A DNA stretch of 64,000 nucleotides from contig CM044322.1 in assembly GCA_024291935.2 (NCBI GenBank), positions 21,823,405 through 21,887,404 on the forward strand, read 5' to 3'. Positions 34,428-45,757 of this stretch are shown in pieces. The stretch is from Okapia johnstoni (taxonomy: Eukaryota > Chordata > Mammalia > Artiodactyla > Giraffidae). Numbering within the stretch: the first letter of the stretch is position 1; each line of letters starts with the position of its first letter. The notes beneath the pieces are model-generated. The model had not been told where the DNA came from and made no database searches. It saw only the letters and a program-made list of their open reading frames with translations. The position numbers and the translations under genes are program-made.

Positions 34428-35138
34428 TGCTTAGCTCTATTCATAGATCTCTTCATTATTTTTCCAATTCCTTTGATCTGAATTTATAGTTAACATCAGT
34501 TATTTATTCCAAATGCTCTCCAGATCTAGACCACAGCATTGTTTGACTACGCCAGGTCCTTGATGAATCCTCTAAGACCAAATAAAACACACTGACAGTT
34601 TGGAAATCAAAGACTATATATTTGTGGGAATACCAATAAAGGTTTTCTTGAGAGGAAATAACGATTACCCTATAGAGCATAATAGGAGTTAATGGACATT
34701 AAAAATATGTCATTATAACTGTGAAAGTTATACAAATATTAACTAATCCTTCTTGAGAACCATTGTGAATTTCTTTTCCGTATGAAAAGAGAAGCAACAG
34801 TAGTTAAGCAAGAGTGTAACCAGAAAAAGTCCCAGCCTCAATTTAAACCCAAAGAGAAATTAGGAGCATGAATTACAACTTCAAAGTTTGTCCCTTCTCA
34901 AGACCAGAAATCTGAGCTTTCATACTCCATGAAGTCAGCCATTGGCTAACTGGTATATAGACCAAGAAGCTCTAGAAAGCGAAGGACAGTCCTCTGAAGG
35001 AGGTGGAGCTGTGAGTCATTAGATGCAAAGCACACAGGCCACAAAGAATCAATAGGAAGACCTGAGATTGTGAAGAAATGCTGGTTTCACTGCATGCACA
35101 GTTAAGAAACAAGCCTCTGCAGCAATACCGTCACAAAA
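34428..35138. other. unique sequence, no feature seen
   Basis: AT-rich with no recognisable repeat or exon. Confidence 0.4.
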
Positions 35139-35296
35139 ATAGAGAACAGATTTGTGGACACAGCAGGGCAAGAGAGAGCAGGACGAACTGAGAGAGTAGT
35201 ATTGAAACATATACATTACCATATGTAAACTAGAGAGCCAGTGGGAATTTGCTGTATGATGTAGGGAGCTCAACTCAGTGCTCTGTGACAATCTAT
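35139..35296 (+). mobile_element. ruminant L1 3' UTR fragment
   Basis: Sense-strand copy of the L1 3' UTR: 'agagaacagatttgtggaca', 'gaactgagagagtagtattg', 'gatgtagggagctcaactca'. It is the reverse complement of wording seen at 25292-25572. The 87-codon minus frame over it is an artefact. Confidence 0.75.
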
Positions 35297-35395
35297 AGAT
35301 CCCACATGCCACAACTACAAGTTAAAGATGCAGTTAAAGATCCCATGTGCCGCAACTAAGATCCAGCATGGCCAAATGAGGAAATAAATTACTAT
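35297..35395 (+). mobile_element. CHR-2-type SINE, internally deleted
   Basis: 'agatcccacatgccacaact', then 'agatcccatgtgccgcaact', 'gatccagcatggccaaat' and an A-rich end: two similar CHR-2 segments follow each other, as after internal deletion or duplication. Confidence 0.6.
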
Positions 35396-35459
35396 TTTCA
35401 AAAAATTTTTTAAAAACCTCTGGCTCATTTAAATCCAGCCATGCTTCTAATTTAAGATG

Positions 35460-35660
35460 AGATGAAACTGTCATCTGATCACATTTAATCCTTGCCCAAA
35501 AAACCTGTGAGGTAATGCAACTATTATTCCAATCTTAACCAAAGCTTAAAGAAATTACGGGACTTGCCCAAGAACATTCAGCTATTAAGTGTGTGAGCCA
35601 GGATTCAAACTCTGGTTTATCTTTCTCAGAGTCCAAGCTTCTGAATGCTATTCTATAATT
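35460..35660 (-). mobile_element. MIR SINE
   Basis: Antisense MIR: 'aacctgtgaggtaatgcaac', 'attacgggacttgcccaaga', 'cagctattaagtgtgtgagc', 'ggattcaaactctggttta'. A nearly complete, clear core. Confidence 0.85.
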
Positions 35661-35764
35661 TAAAATGTATTTATTCTTTTAATTTTACTAGCACGATGGA
35701 GAAGAAACTAGGCTAAACAGATAGCCATTGATAGAAAGGGAACTGATTGCCCAAGTATACTCAT

Positions 35765-35830
35765 CCCCTTAGTGCCTCTAGCATTGTAGATACTCAGTTA
35801 ATATCCATTTAATAAGTGAAGAAGTGACTA
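35765..35830 (+). mobile_element. L2-type 3' terminus
   Basis: 'ccccttagtgcctctagcat' and 'gatactcagttaatatcc' resemble an L2 3' end. Short. Confidence 0.35.
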
Positions 35831-36384
35831 TAACTCTGGGGCCTTCTCCATACAGTAGTCTTTAAGTATTTATAGATTTGTTGTTCAGTCGCTAAGTCAT
35901 GCCTGACTATTTGCAACCCTACAGACTGCAGCATGCCAGGGTTCCCTGTCCTTCACCATCTCCTAGAGTTTGCTCAAACTCATGTCCATCAAGTCAGTGA
36001 TCCTCTCTAACCATCTCAGCCTCTGCTGCCCTCTTCTTTTGCTTTCAATCTTTCCCAGCATCAGGGTCTTTTCCAATGAGTCGGTGGTTCGCATTAGGTG
36101 CCAAAGTATTGGAGCTTCACCTTCAGCATCAGTCCTTCCAGTGAATATTCAGGGTTGATTTCCTTCCTTTAGGGTGGACTGGTTTGATCTGCTTGCTGTC
36201 CGAGGGACTCTCAAGAGTCTTCTCCAGCATCGCAATTCAAAAGCATCAGTTCTCTGGCACTCAGCCTTTACTATGGTCCAACTCTCACATCGGTATATGA
36301 TTATTGGAAAAACCATTACTCTGACTATACAGACATCTGTTGGCAGAATGATGTCTCTGCTTTTTCATATCCTGTCTAGGTTTG

Positions 36385-36765
36385 TCATAGTTTTCCTTCC
36401 AGGGAGCAAGGGTCCCTTAATTTCATGGCTGCAGTCTCCATCTGCATGACTTTGGAACCCAAGAAAATAAAATCTGTCACTGCTTCCACTTCTTCTCCTT
36501 CTATTTGACATGAAGTGATGGGACCAGATGTTATGATCTTGGTTTTATGAATGTTGATTTTTAACCCAGCTTTTTCACTCTCCTCTTTCACCTTCATCAA
36601 GAGGCTCTTTAGTTCCTCTTCACTTTCTGCCATTAGAGTGGTATCATCTTTATATCTGAGATTGTTGATATTTCTCCTGACAAGCTTGATTCCAGCTTGT
36701 GATTCATTCAGCCTGGCATTTTGCATGATGTGCTCTGTACAGAAGTTAAATAAACAGGATGACAA
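36385..36765 (-). pseudogene. BovB reverse-transcriptase remnant
   Basis: A 126-codon minus frame from the BovB polyprotein, inside the deleted BovB. It contains the motif region N-N-L-R-Y-K-D-D-T-T-L-M-A-E, where the RTE family has Y-A-D-D: both aspartates remain but the alanine is lysine. A helix-rich block, E-E-L-K-S-L-L-M-K-V-K-E-E-S-E-K, and K-L/I-N-I-H-K-T-K-I follow. A second remnant frame at 37483-37707 holds an upstream block (N-K-A-S-G-G-D-G-M-P-V-E-L-F). They are not continuous, so no enzyme is encoded. Confidence 0.8.
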
Positions 36766-37100
36766 TATACAGTCTTGTCATACATACTCCTTTCCAAATC
36801 TTGAACCAGTCAGTTGCTCCAAGTAACATTCCTACTGTTACTTCTTAACCTGCATACAGGTTTCTCAAGAGACAGGTAAGGTGGTCTCATATTCCCATCT
36901 CTTTAAGAATTTTCCAGTTTGTTGTGATCCACACAGTCAAAGGCTCTCACATAGTCAGTGAAGCAGAAGTAGATGTTTTTCTGGAATTCCCTCGCATTCT
37001 CGATGATCCAATGAATGCTGGCAACTTGATCTCTGATTCCTCTGCCTTTTCTAGACCCAGCTCGTACATCTGAAAGTTCTCAGTTCACGAACTGCTGAAG

Positions 37101-37340
37101 CGGAAACTCCCATGGACAGAGGAGCCTGGTAGGCTGCAGTCCATGCAGTCTCGAAGAGTCGGACACGACTGAGAGACTTCACTTTCACTTTTCACTTTCA
37201 TGCATTTGAGAAGGAAATGGCAACCCACTCCAGTGTTCTTGACTGGAGAATCCCAGGGACGGCGGAGCCTGGTGGGCTGCCGTCTATGGGGTCGCACAGA
37301 GTTGGACATGACTGAAGCGACTTAGCAGCAGCAGCAGCAG
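37101..37340 (+). mobile_element. BovA2 SINE nested in the BovB
   Basis: Two BovA units joined by the 'ttcactttcacttttcac' linker (37179-37196), ending in (gca)n at 37324-37340. The first ~35 bases are missing (5' truncated). BovB wording stops at 'cgaactgctgaag' and resumes at 'ggattttgagcataac', so the SINE arrived after the BovB. Confidence 0.92.
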
Positions 37341-37776
37341 CTTGAAGGATTTTGAGCATAACCTTACTATAAGGGAAAATCAGCGCAGTTGTTTGTTAGT
37401 TTGAACATTCTTTGGCACTGCCCTTCTTTGAGATTGGAATGAAAACTGACCTTTTCCAGTCCTGTGGACACTGCTGAGTTTTTCAAATTTGCTGACATAT
37501 TGAGTGCAGGACTTTAACAGCATCACCTTTTAGGATTTTAAATAGCTCAACTGGCATTCCATCACCTCCACTAGCTTTGTTTGTAGTAATGCTTCCTAAG
37601 GCCCACTTGACTTCACCCTCCAGGTTGTCTGGTTCTAGGTGAATAGAGCCTAGATATCTGATGTCTGATATGATGGATATCCCGACATGGTTCACAGCAT
37701 GGTTCATAGCTTCATTGAATTATGCAAGCCCCTTCACCACAACAAGGCTGTGATCCATGAAGGGGATTTATAGATT

Positions 37777-38555
37777 GGGTGCAAACAAATCTAAGTCCCA
37801 AGATGATGAAAAGATAGGAATAAAAGAGATTTTATGTCTGCTCTGGAGTGGTCCAATAAGATGCTTTCCATGATGGAATATCTGCTTATTGTTCCATAGA
37901 AGTGTGGGAAAAAAAAAAAAACCAAAAGCTTTTAGTCTTATTTCTCCTTTCAGTGGAACTCAAGTGAATTTGTAGAGACAGTTCCAGGGAAAGTACTTAG
38001 GGTTTCAAAAGAAGATGAAAATTCGGTTTTATCAAATGTGGTGATGGAAAGTATATATGGAGATCACCAAATTCAGCTAACAAGCCTCTTTCTGCAAAGT
38101 ACAGATATCCTCATTTGGTTTCACTGATGCACCTGTGATGCCATGTTGGGCAAACACCACAAATAATCTTTCTCCTGGGTCACTGGAATACACTTGAAGC
38201 CCTCTAATTACACACAGGTAAAAGGTCTGGAGACCAGGTAGGTGGGGTGAGACGGATACAGATACCAATCAAGAGGGACTTCAAAACCTTCTGTTTTAGT
38301 TTTTGGTTTGTTTGTTCATCTTGAACTGTGCTCATAGGTTTGCTGTGAGATAGTGCTCAATTCCATTCTCTCTTGCAATCAACAGCACTACCTTACCTAT
38401 TTTACTTTTAAGGTTGGAGTTTAACCAAGTGATCATATAACAGAGTGAAACTAACCAGCCCAGTAATTTATTTTACCTTTTGTGGAATTATAATAAATTT
38501 ACACCTGGGGGGGGGGGGGTGTGTGTAAAAACTTTCCTAACTTCTAAAACCATTG
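37777..38555. other. unique sequence with a G-run
   Basis: No gene or named repeat recognised. A run of about 12 G followed by (gt)n lies at 38508-38526. Confidence 0.4.
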
Positions 38556-38907
38556 ATCAGTTTAGCTTGTTTTGTACTTTACATAACTGGAATCCTACAA
38601 TGTGTATTCTTCTGTGCTGTTTCTTTTACTCAACATTACTTGTTGATATTCATCCATGTTATTGCATTTAGTTGTAGTAGATCGTTTATTCTAATTGCTG
38701 TATATTATTCCATTGTGTAAAAAATGCCATAATTTATTTATCCTTTCTACTGTCAATGGGCATTTGTGTAGTCTCCAGGATTTGACTGTTATGACTAATG
38801 CTGCTATGAATATTCTCAAATAAGGCTTTTGGTGCTTTTCTGTTGGGTACCATCTGAAAGAGCAGCTGCTGGATCACATTGTGGGCATGTATTCAGTTTC
38901 AAGGAGA
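38556..38907 (-). mobile_element. old L1, antisense, first part
   Basis: 'ttacataactggaatcctac', 'ttactcaacattacttgttg', 'ttcatccatgttattgcatt', 'attattccattgtgtaaaa' and 'gctgctatgaatattctc' are antisense L1 ORF2-end wording. It is interrupted by BovB at 38908 and may continue a little after 39234. Confidence 0.75.
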
Positions 38908-39233
38908 CCCAATCAGTCCATCCTAAAGGAGATCAGTCCTGGGTGTTCATTGGAAGGACTGATGTTGAAGCTGAAACTCCAATACTTTGGCCACCTCATG
39001 TGAAGAGTTGACACATTGGAAAAGATCCTAATGCTGGGAGGGATTGGGGGCAGGAGGAGAATGGGACGACAGAGGATGAGATGGTTGGATGGTATCACTA
39101 ACTCGATGGACATGGGTTTGGGTAAACTCCGAGAGTTGGTGATGGACAGGGAGGCCTGGCGTGCTGCGATTCATGGGGTTGCAGAGTCGGACACAACTGA
39201 GCGACTGAACTGAACTGATTCAGTTTCAGGAGA
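38891..39233 (+). mobile_element. BovB 3' end inserted in L1, with target-site duplication
   Basis: A 5'-truncated BovB (38908-39217) flanked by 'attcagtttcaaggaga' (38891-38907) and 'attcagtttcaggaga' (39218-39233), which differ by one base in an A run. This is the least mutated BovB piece in the window: 'gagttggtgatggacaggga', 'gcctggcgtgctgcgattca' and the terminal 'gactgaactgaactgatt' are close to consensus. A 65-codon frame (39016-39213) reads the C-terminal end of the BovB polyprotein without interruption ([22 protein letters not shown]). It has no catalytic domain. Confidence 0.92.
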
Positions 39234-40700
39234 TACCACCAAAAATTTCTCCAAGAGGGTATTTCATCTGTGATTTTCTTCTATGTATTTTTCGCCTGTG
39301 ATTTTTCACCCTCCAGCACTGGCCTCATTAACATGGCACTTGACCAGAACCCACCAATTAAGGACTGCGCAACTACCCTTCCTGAGGGTAGCCCCTGAAG
39401 AGCATGAATACTTCAGCATTCTCAAAGTTACCTTAACCCCTGGACAGCTCTGAAAAACACGGTTTTCCCCCAGGGAGGGAAAAAGGCAATTTGACAGTAA
39501 TCATATGTCGTTTGTGATAGATATTCCCACGATACAAGACTTACCACCATTGAAACCGTTTTGTTTTGTGTTTTGTAGCTTTTGGTGCAGGGAGAGTTTC
39601 ATAAACTCCAAAGCAATTACAAAGAAGCTTTTGCAAAAGAGATGGGGGTTGGATCACAGCGCTTCCACTTTCCACATACACCACAGCAGAAATCCCGGGA
39701 GGACCACTGGAACAGAGATTGGTTGGAACCCTTTTCAATCCCAATGAGAAGCCTTCCTAAGGTCTCCAAAGTGGGGCATAAATCACAGCTATGTGGCGCT
39801 TTGAAGATCTATCTTTTGTTGCTAATCTCTGCTTTCTGAAAGGGTAGGGGGAGGAATAGATTAAGGCGTGCAACACTCTACAAATCGACAAACAAGCCCA
39901 GACAATAGTCCCTGCCCTTGCCAAAGTTGTGGTTCGTTTTTTTTTCTAATAAGCTCATTGGGATTTATTCTTGTTACTGTATATTACTCATTAGCTCCTT
40001 GAAGTTACTGTTGGGTAGCTCGGGGTGGAGGCCCCAAACCTCAGCATTCTTCTAAAGGGCTTCCCACCGCAGGAGGGCGGCGCAGTTCGCTCAAGCCCTC
40101 AGCAAGGTGCCGCCCGCCTGGATCTGCTTCCCAGGAAGGAGAAGGGGGGCCCAGAGTTGGCGGCCAGCATTGCCACACAGGGCCTAACAGGGAAGGCTTC
40201 CACGGACGTGTAGACAAGTAGTTCTCAACACCTCCTGGAGGTCTGAGGTCACAGGAACCGAACTTTACATGCAGGCTCTGCCTCTCAAACAGCCTCTGTT
40301 TTTCACTCCGGGTTGGTTTTCCTCTGGACCTGTGGTGGGAAGTCACTGAGAAAACACTCTTTGATGGATCAAAGTTGCAGTTATAAGGATATCATTTCCT
40401 TTGACATTAATCTGATTAAAAAAAACAAAAACAAAACAAAGTACCTACGACAGGACTTATTAATAACATCTGGTCCCTCATGTCCAGTCTTTCTAAATTC
40501 CATCTTGGTGTATTTGTGAATTTTGTTCTTCAAGGAGGTTTAGTCAAAGAGAGAGGGGAGAAGAAAAATAAGTTCTTATAAAACAAAGACACCAAATTGA
40601 AGCTTTATAAGACCGTGTTACACTTAACACTTGCTGCTCCCCACCCTTTACCATAGGGACATTCTATTAGGCTTATTATACTCTTATTCTATTATGCTAA
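39234..40700. other. mostly unique; GC-rich patch at about 40020-40210
   Basis: 40020-40210 is GC-rich with several CpGs ('ggagggcggcgcagttcgct'). Overlapping frames of 62 (plus, 40025-40213) and 101 codons (minus, 40041-40346) show no known motif. 39500-39840 carries frames on both strands, also unrecognised. Short conserved noncoding elements are possible. Confidence 0.4.
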
Positions 40701-41010
40701 TTGAATCAGCCCCTTCCCTGGCTCCTCGGTGTTTTCCAGAAACAATTTAAACTACTTACCCTCCCTGTTAAGGCCCTACACCACTTAGTTTCTAACTGCA
40801 TTTCCTTTCTTGTCCCAACTTCCTCTCCTATGTAACTGTTTTCATTCTCCTTTCTGCTTTATTCCTTTTATTTTACTATCCTGGCCTGTAGGAAGACCAA
40901 ACTGTCTGTTTTCTAAACGCCACCTCCCTATATCCACGTACTTTCTGTCCCTCCTTAGGAATGTCATCTTCTAGAATATCTATCCTATTTACCTTTCTGA
41001 TCCCTAGAAG
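40700..41010 (+). mobile_element. L2 LINE fragment (probable)
   Basis: 'aggccctacaccacttagtt', 'acttcctctcctatgtaact', 'tttctgctttattccttt' and 'gaatgtcatcttctagaat' resemble the 3' coding/UTR part of L2. Old and patchy. Confidence 0.4.
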
Positions 41011-41440
41011 AAAAGGGACTATATTTATTGCCCCTTGTCCTGGAAAGAAGGTAGAAGTTTCCTTAAATGTTGCAGAATCATGTTGTGTACACCAAAAGGA
41101 ACCTGGAAAGACCAGTCATAATCCCACAGCAGAGACTTCCTCAAAGCCTTTTCCAGCTTGTGTTCCCATTTGTCCATACATTGTACATGAAAGTTATAGG
41201 GATCATTTCTTGTTAACCATGTATGTAGACAAAGAGAAGAACAGTTTAGATAGCATGACCAGTTAGCCAGCAGGAAAATGAGAAACCATGTTGTCAATAC
41301 TTCTAAATTAAACTTTTTATTCTCAACAAATGTTTACTAAGGTAGGTTGACACATTTTAATGCATTTTTATACTACTTAAACAACCATAAGGTATGATAG
41401 CATGGCATTGTATATACATTGTATTATAAAGTATTTACTT
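41011..41440. other. unique sequence, no feature seen
   Basis: Frames of 101 (plus) and 90 codons (minus) overlap here without known motifs. Confidence 0.4.
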
Positions 41441-41444
41441 TCAG

Positions 41445-41560
41445 AAAAACTTCTGCACTTAATCCTTACAACCACCCTGTGATGAAATGGGACAATAGTG
41501 AGTTTATTTTATGAAGGAAAACACTCAGACAGAAAGTTCAGTGGATTGTTCTGGATTTCT
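41445..41560 (-). mobile_element. MIR SINE fragment
   Basis: 'cttaatccttacaaccaccc', 'tgtgatgaaatgggacaata' and 'gaaggaaaacactcagac' are the antisense 3' half of MIR. Confidence 0.6.
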
Positions 41561-41784
41561 AGTTGGTATTTTTTCCACTGTATTATGTTCTCATAACACT
41601 TAAGGAGCACGAAAGACCCTCTTGCACAAGGGAGAAATAGTCCTAACATGGCTGATTGTTATCTTTGAGTAGCTACAAGCAAGAAAGCTTAAGATTCAGA
41701 TGTAAATCACCTGAGGTCCCAAAGTAGAAGTTTATTTAAACACTAGTGGGGGGGGGGGAAGGTCCTTAAGAACAAAGTGTGTGT

Positions 41785-42130
41785 CCCGTCTTCATGACTT
41801 GCTACTTCGTGATCTTGGGTGAGGGCTTCCCAGGTGGACTAGTGGTAAAGAACCTACCTGCCAATGCAGGAGACATAAAAGACGTGGGTTCGATCCCTGG
41901 GTCGGGAAGATCCCCTGGAGGAGGGCATGGCAACCCACTCCAATATTTTTGCCTGGAGAATCCTGTGTAGAAAGGAGCCTGGCAGTTCTATAGTTCATAG
42001 GGTCCCAAAGAGTTGGACACGACTGAAGCGACTTAGCATGCACGCACGATCTTGGACAAATTACCTTTGAACATCAGTTTCCTTACCAGTCCAAGAGACA
42101 AAGTGACAATACCAAAATGAAATAAAGTAT
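41785..42130 (+). mobile_element. MIR SINE split by a Bov-tA
   Basis: 'tgacttgctacttcgtgatc' before the SINE and 'cttggacaaattacctttga', 'catcagtttccttaccagtc' after it form one sense MIR core interrupted by the insertion described next. Confidence 0.65.
41819..42047 (+). mobile_element. Bov-tA SINE with target-site duplication
   Basis: Full-length Bov-tA ('gagggcttcccaggtggac' to 'gactgaagcgacttagcatg') flanked by 'gatcttgg' at 41811-41818 and 42048-42055. The duplicated target is the 'gaccttgggcaag' box of the host MIR. Confidence 0.93.
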
Positions 42131-43189
42131 TGAAACTGTATATTAGTGCATTCTGAAAACTGAAAGTTACTACAAAAATGTTAGTTCTCACCATCATAAT
42201 GAGTTACACCATCACGATCTCCTTGAAAGACTGAGTCTTTATAATCTAAGAAGATCTATAGGATTTAAAAGGTCACCCTTGGAAATAAAATTTAGAGAAT
42301 TCACAAGGGACCAATCATGATGGAAAACCTCTTCACTGCTATCACATTAAGCCCTGAACCACAGAATAATTTGCTATTCCATGATTAGACTTCTGCACTC
42401 AATGTGTTCCAAAGACTCAGGTCAGAATGGAAACAGACCCAGGAAGTTCAGAACTGCTTCAGGAGATCAGTTCTAAGACCAAGCTGAGCCGAGCAGGGCT
42501 ACTTACAGAGCTTCCAAGGGTCTCCAAGCAACTTTTGGGTGAATGGCAAAGCAAATCTGGCCAAGGCACAACCAAGATAATTTTCAGGATAATCATTCCT
42601 CCTCTTATTAAAAGTCAAGTATGAGGTAGGTACTCAGTAAGCTTGGGGGCTTCACGGGTTAGCAGAAAGACCTGATTCTTCCTTCAGGGAGCTTTATTGT
42701 CTAGTTTCCATGAATATGGGGAATAACTTACCCCAATCACATACTTTCTAGGGTACTTCTTGATGGCTTCTCAAAACCTTGTCCTGATACCTAGAGCAAT
42801 GAAAATGCTCATTGGAATCTTCCAACCATATGATTTCATTTCCTTTCTACCAGAAGTCCTGTTCTTCCCACCCTATTTGTTACTACCATGACCTTGCTCT
42901 CAGGCATAAGATTTTTTCCTTGCCACTGGAAACAGTTTCTTAGTCAGTGGAAAACTGCTCTGTATCTTAAAAAAAAGAAGTACTGCCCATCATTCTACCT
43001 ATCTCTTCTCACTTGCTGTACTCCAGCTAAATTGGACTCTAGTTACTCAAATGAGCCATTCTCATTGCTTCAAGTCATTTGCAACCTCTAAACTTGCTGC
43101 CTAAAAACCCCTCTCCAGAACCACTCCCCTACATTAACACACATGCAGGTAGGCAAGCTCACATACACACACATGCACACACCGTGCCC
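42131..43189. other. unique sequence, no feature seen
   Basis: No repeat or exon recognised. Short A-rich and CA-rich patches only. Confidence 0.4.
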
Positions 43190-43475
43190 TCAAACCTTGG
43201 ATAAATCCTATTTGCCCTTCAGGCTTCAGTTTAAATATCACTTCCAGAAAGATACCAACCTCATGGTGGAGTTTAGCTCTTCCTAGTCTATACTTCTGTA
43301 TATCCCATATGCTCGCTATATATCATGTATTTTATGATCCTTTTCACACTCATAGTCACTTGTTCACTATTTTTCTTGAGTTCTATAAGGGCATAGAATT
43401 TATGCCCCAGACCCTAGCATAGTGCCCACAAAGATAGACAGTTAATAAATATGTTTCGCATGATTAAATGAATCT
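43190..43475 (+). mobile_element. L2 LINE 3' end
   Basis: 'cccttcaggcttcagtttaa', 'atatcacttccagaaagata', 'ttctataagggcatagaatt', 'ccctagcatagtgcccac' and 'gttaataaatatgtttcg' give the L2 3' end in order. One of the clearest L2 copies here. Confidence 0.8.
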
Positions 43476-44705
43476 CAACTACACCTTGCACTAAGGTGAA
43501 TTTCAGATTTGCCTACTCACTCTCCTGAGTTGATCTCAAACTGTTCTGCTTGCTTGAAAGAGTTCCTTCCTTCACACTAGCCTCCTGAGAGCACAACGTT
43601 TTCTTTTTTTCCTCCAAGTGTGATTTCCCTGCCATGTACATTCATGGCACCAAATAAATATTAAGAGCGTGATCAAATGTTCCACAGCTGGAATATGGTG
43701 AGTGAATGACTCAGGGAGAAGTGTCCTTCTATTGTGGGATTAAATAAGACACATCATATTACATGTTGTCAGAACAGGACGAAGTCAACATAATCTAGAT
43801 TAATGTGGATGTTACTAGCTCTTCAGTGTCCAGAGTAGATGGGAAATCTGGCACTGCCCCTGGCCAACGGAGAAAAAATTAGACAAGTTCTGAAGCGAAT
43901 GTTTTTTGATCTTTTCATACTCCAAGTAGCAATTCTTCATTACTATGGACTGGGGAAAAGGTAGGATTATTCAGAACACATGGAGCACTAGGGGAAAGAG
44001 AACACAAAACACTTAAAACTCAACTCTGATAAACATAAAACTTGTGTCCTGCCAACTTCAAATGTAGTTTTTCCAAGATACAAATTTCATGGATAAGTTC
44101 AGGGAACCAAAGGGACATTTGATCAGTTGGCAACTGAGCTGAAGCTGGTTCTGAATCCAAATTGTTTCCTCACATTTTCACATCCAGCCCCTTCCCTGCC
44201 ACTGCATTACTACTTGGGTATCCATGGTGTCATATTTAGCCTTCAGATTCTTTCATAAGAACTGTCTTTACAGGCCTTAATGCGGGGGGTGGGGATGACA
44301 GAAAATAAAGGAATACATGAGCTCTTCTTTCACCTCTCTACCACCCGAATAGAACCAGTGTCCCTCCTCTTTATAAAATTCTGCCCTAAAATGGTGCTGC
44401 ATCACATGTGTGCTGGTGAAAGGAGGGTGAGGGTGGGAAAGAGGAGAGTTCAGGGTGGATGGTTCAGGTTATGGGGACAATGGGTTCTTTCAAAAAGAGA
44501 AAGAAATCCTTAAAAAAAAAAAAAAAGCCAGCTCTGTAAAATGACATTCAACTGAAGTCCCTTTCTTTAAACATAAACAGATGTATAATGTCCACAAATC
44601 CTCCAATGGAATAATGCCTAAGTACCTAAAGGCAGAATGTGGCTGTATATCTAATGAGAAATTATGACTTAAAACACTGCATTGTCTATAGAGCTATAGT
44701 TAAGA
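43476..44705. other. unique sequence, no gene recognised
   Basis: Over 1.2 kb without a named repeat. A purine-rich patch lies at 44400-44460 and an A run at 44512-44526. Confidence 0.4.
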
Positions 44706-44865
44706 TAATCAAATTCATTCTTTCATTCAACTGACATGAATTGAATATCTACTCTGTGCCCGGAGACTGTGCTAAAGGCCAAGATATTTACATAGGTTAG
44801 AAGCCTGAACCCTGGAGAAGCTTATATTTTAGTGGAGAAGATAAGATAATGAAGAAATGTAATAA
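44706..44865 (+). mobile_element. ancient mammalian repeat (family not named)
   Basis: 'cattctttcattcaactgac', 'gaatatctactctgtgccc', 'gagactgtgctaaaggcc' and 'gagaagcttatattttagtg' fit the old family seen at 3086-3260, including its 'ggagcttacattctagtgg' block. Confidence 0.6.
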
Positions 44866-44875
44866 AACTTCAAGG

Positions 44876-44925
44876 ACAGAAGGAAGGAAGGAAAGAAGGA
44901 AGAGGAAGGAAAGGAAGGAAATGGT
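44876..44925 (+). repeat. (GGAA)n-rich simple repeat
   Basis: Interrupted GGAA/GAAA units. GGAA tracts can bind ETS-family factors, but there is no other sign of function here. Confidence 0.85.
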
Positions 44926-45352
44926 AGTAGGGAAAAGAAACTGCCTAAATCTACCTGGGGAATTCTGGAGTGACTTCAGTGGATGACACTAATATGAATA
45001 ATTAATATGACATTAGCAATAATCATTATTGTTATATTGTACCCTGGTGAATCTGGGTTGACATATAATGCTATGAATAATATGGGTCAAGTACATTAAA
45101 ATAGTCCCTTTTTAGGTTAGAAAGTTCATTGCATTATGTAAAAATACTAAAACAGACAGTGAAGAATTGTCAAAAATCATTTTCAATGAACAGAAAGATC
45201 ATGGGACAACAGAATTCCTGAAAAAATTACAAGAAAGTCAAATTGTGCTGGTAATTGTGAATAATTGACTCTTTCGGGGAGTGTGTGGTATTTTATAAGA
45301 GAGTTTAAAATAATTAAAACATTAGAATTAGAAGGGACATAGACAGACATTT
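44926..45352. other. unique sequence, no feature seen
   Basis: AT-rich, nothing recognised. Confidence 0.4.
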
Positions 45353-45562
45353 GGGCTTCCCTGGTGGCTCAGTGGTAAAGAATCCACCTGCAACGTGGGA
45401 GACATATGTTCAATCCCTGGGTCAGGAAGATCCCCTGGAGAAAGGAAATGGCAACCCACTCTAATATTCTTGCCTGGAAAATCCATGGACAGAGGGGACT
45501 GGCAAGCTATAGCCCAAGGAGTCACAAAAGAATTGGACACTACCGGGTGACTAAACAACAAC
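45353..45562 (+). mobile_element. Bov-tA SINE
   Basis: Full-length Bov-tA ('gggcttccctggtggctcag' through a (caa)n tail). Flanks 'agacagacat' and 'agacaaacac' may be a worn TSD. Confidence 0.93.
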
Positions 45563-45594
45563 AAGACAAACACCTAACTTAATATTAGCATTCC

Positions 45595-45730
45595 TTTACT
45601 ACACATATTTGTCTGCCCTTCTATCTGCCCTATTAGTCTGTAAGCTCTTTGAGAACAGAACCTGTCTTATCTATTTTGAATCATACTACTAAGCAAGAAA
45701 CAAGAGCTCAGTAAGTTTTCTGAAGGAAGA
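45595..45730 (+). mobile_element. L2 LINE 3' end
   Basis: 'ctatctgccctattagtctg', 'taagctctttgagaacagaa', 'cctgtcttatctattttga' and 'agagctcagtaagttttctg': a clear L2 terminus. Confidence 0.75.
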
Positions 45731-45757
45731 AACTAAGAAGCTATTTATTCAAACCCT

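Larger units (their letters stand above)
35868..37776 (-). mobile_element. internally deleted BovB LINE with 11-bp target-site duplication
   Basis: Antisense BovB from its 3' tail complement ('ttgttcagtcgctaagtcat', 35879) to a BovB-like 5' end ('cttcaccacaacaaggctgt', 37731). It is flanked by 'atttatagatt' at 35868-35878 and 37766-37776. The body (35879-37765, 1.65 kb without the nested BovA2) is well short of a full element of over 3 kb. The endonuclease region and the start of the reverse transcriptase are missing, joined near 37640-37700. This looks like one insertion of an already deleted RNA or a copy deleted afterwards. The sense strand of its 5' end begins with an inverted pair, 'ccccttca' and 'tgaagggg'. 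Confidence 0.85.

Noticed and set aside
35879..37765. possible active retrotransposon or reverse-transcriptase gene
   Set aside because: The BovB copy lacks the endonuclease region, is interrupted by a SINE and has no continuous frame.
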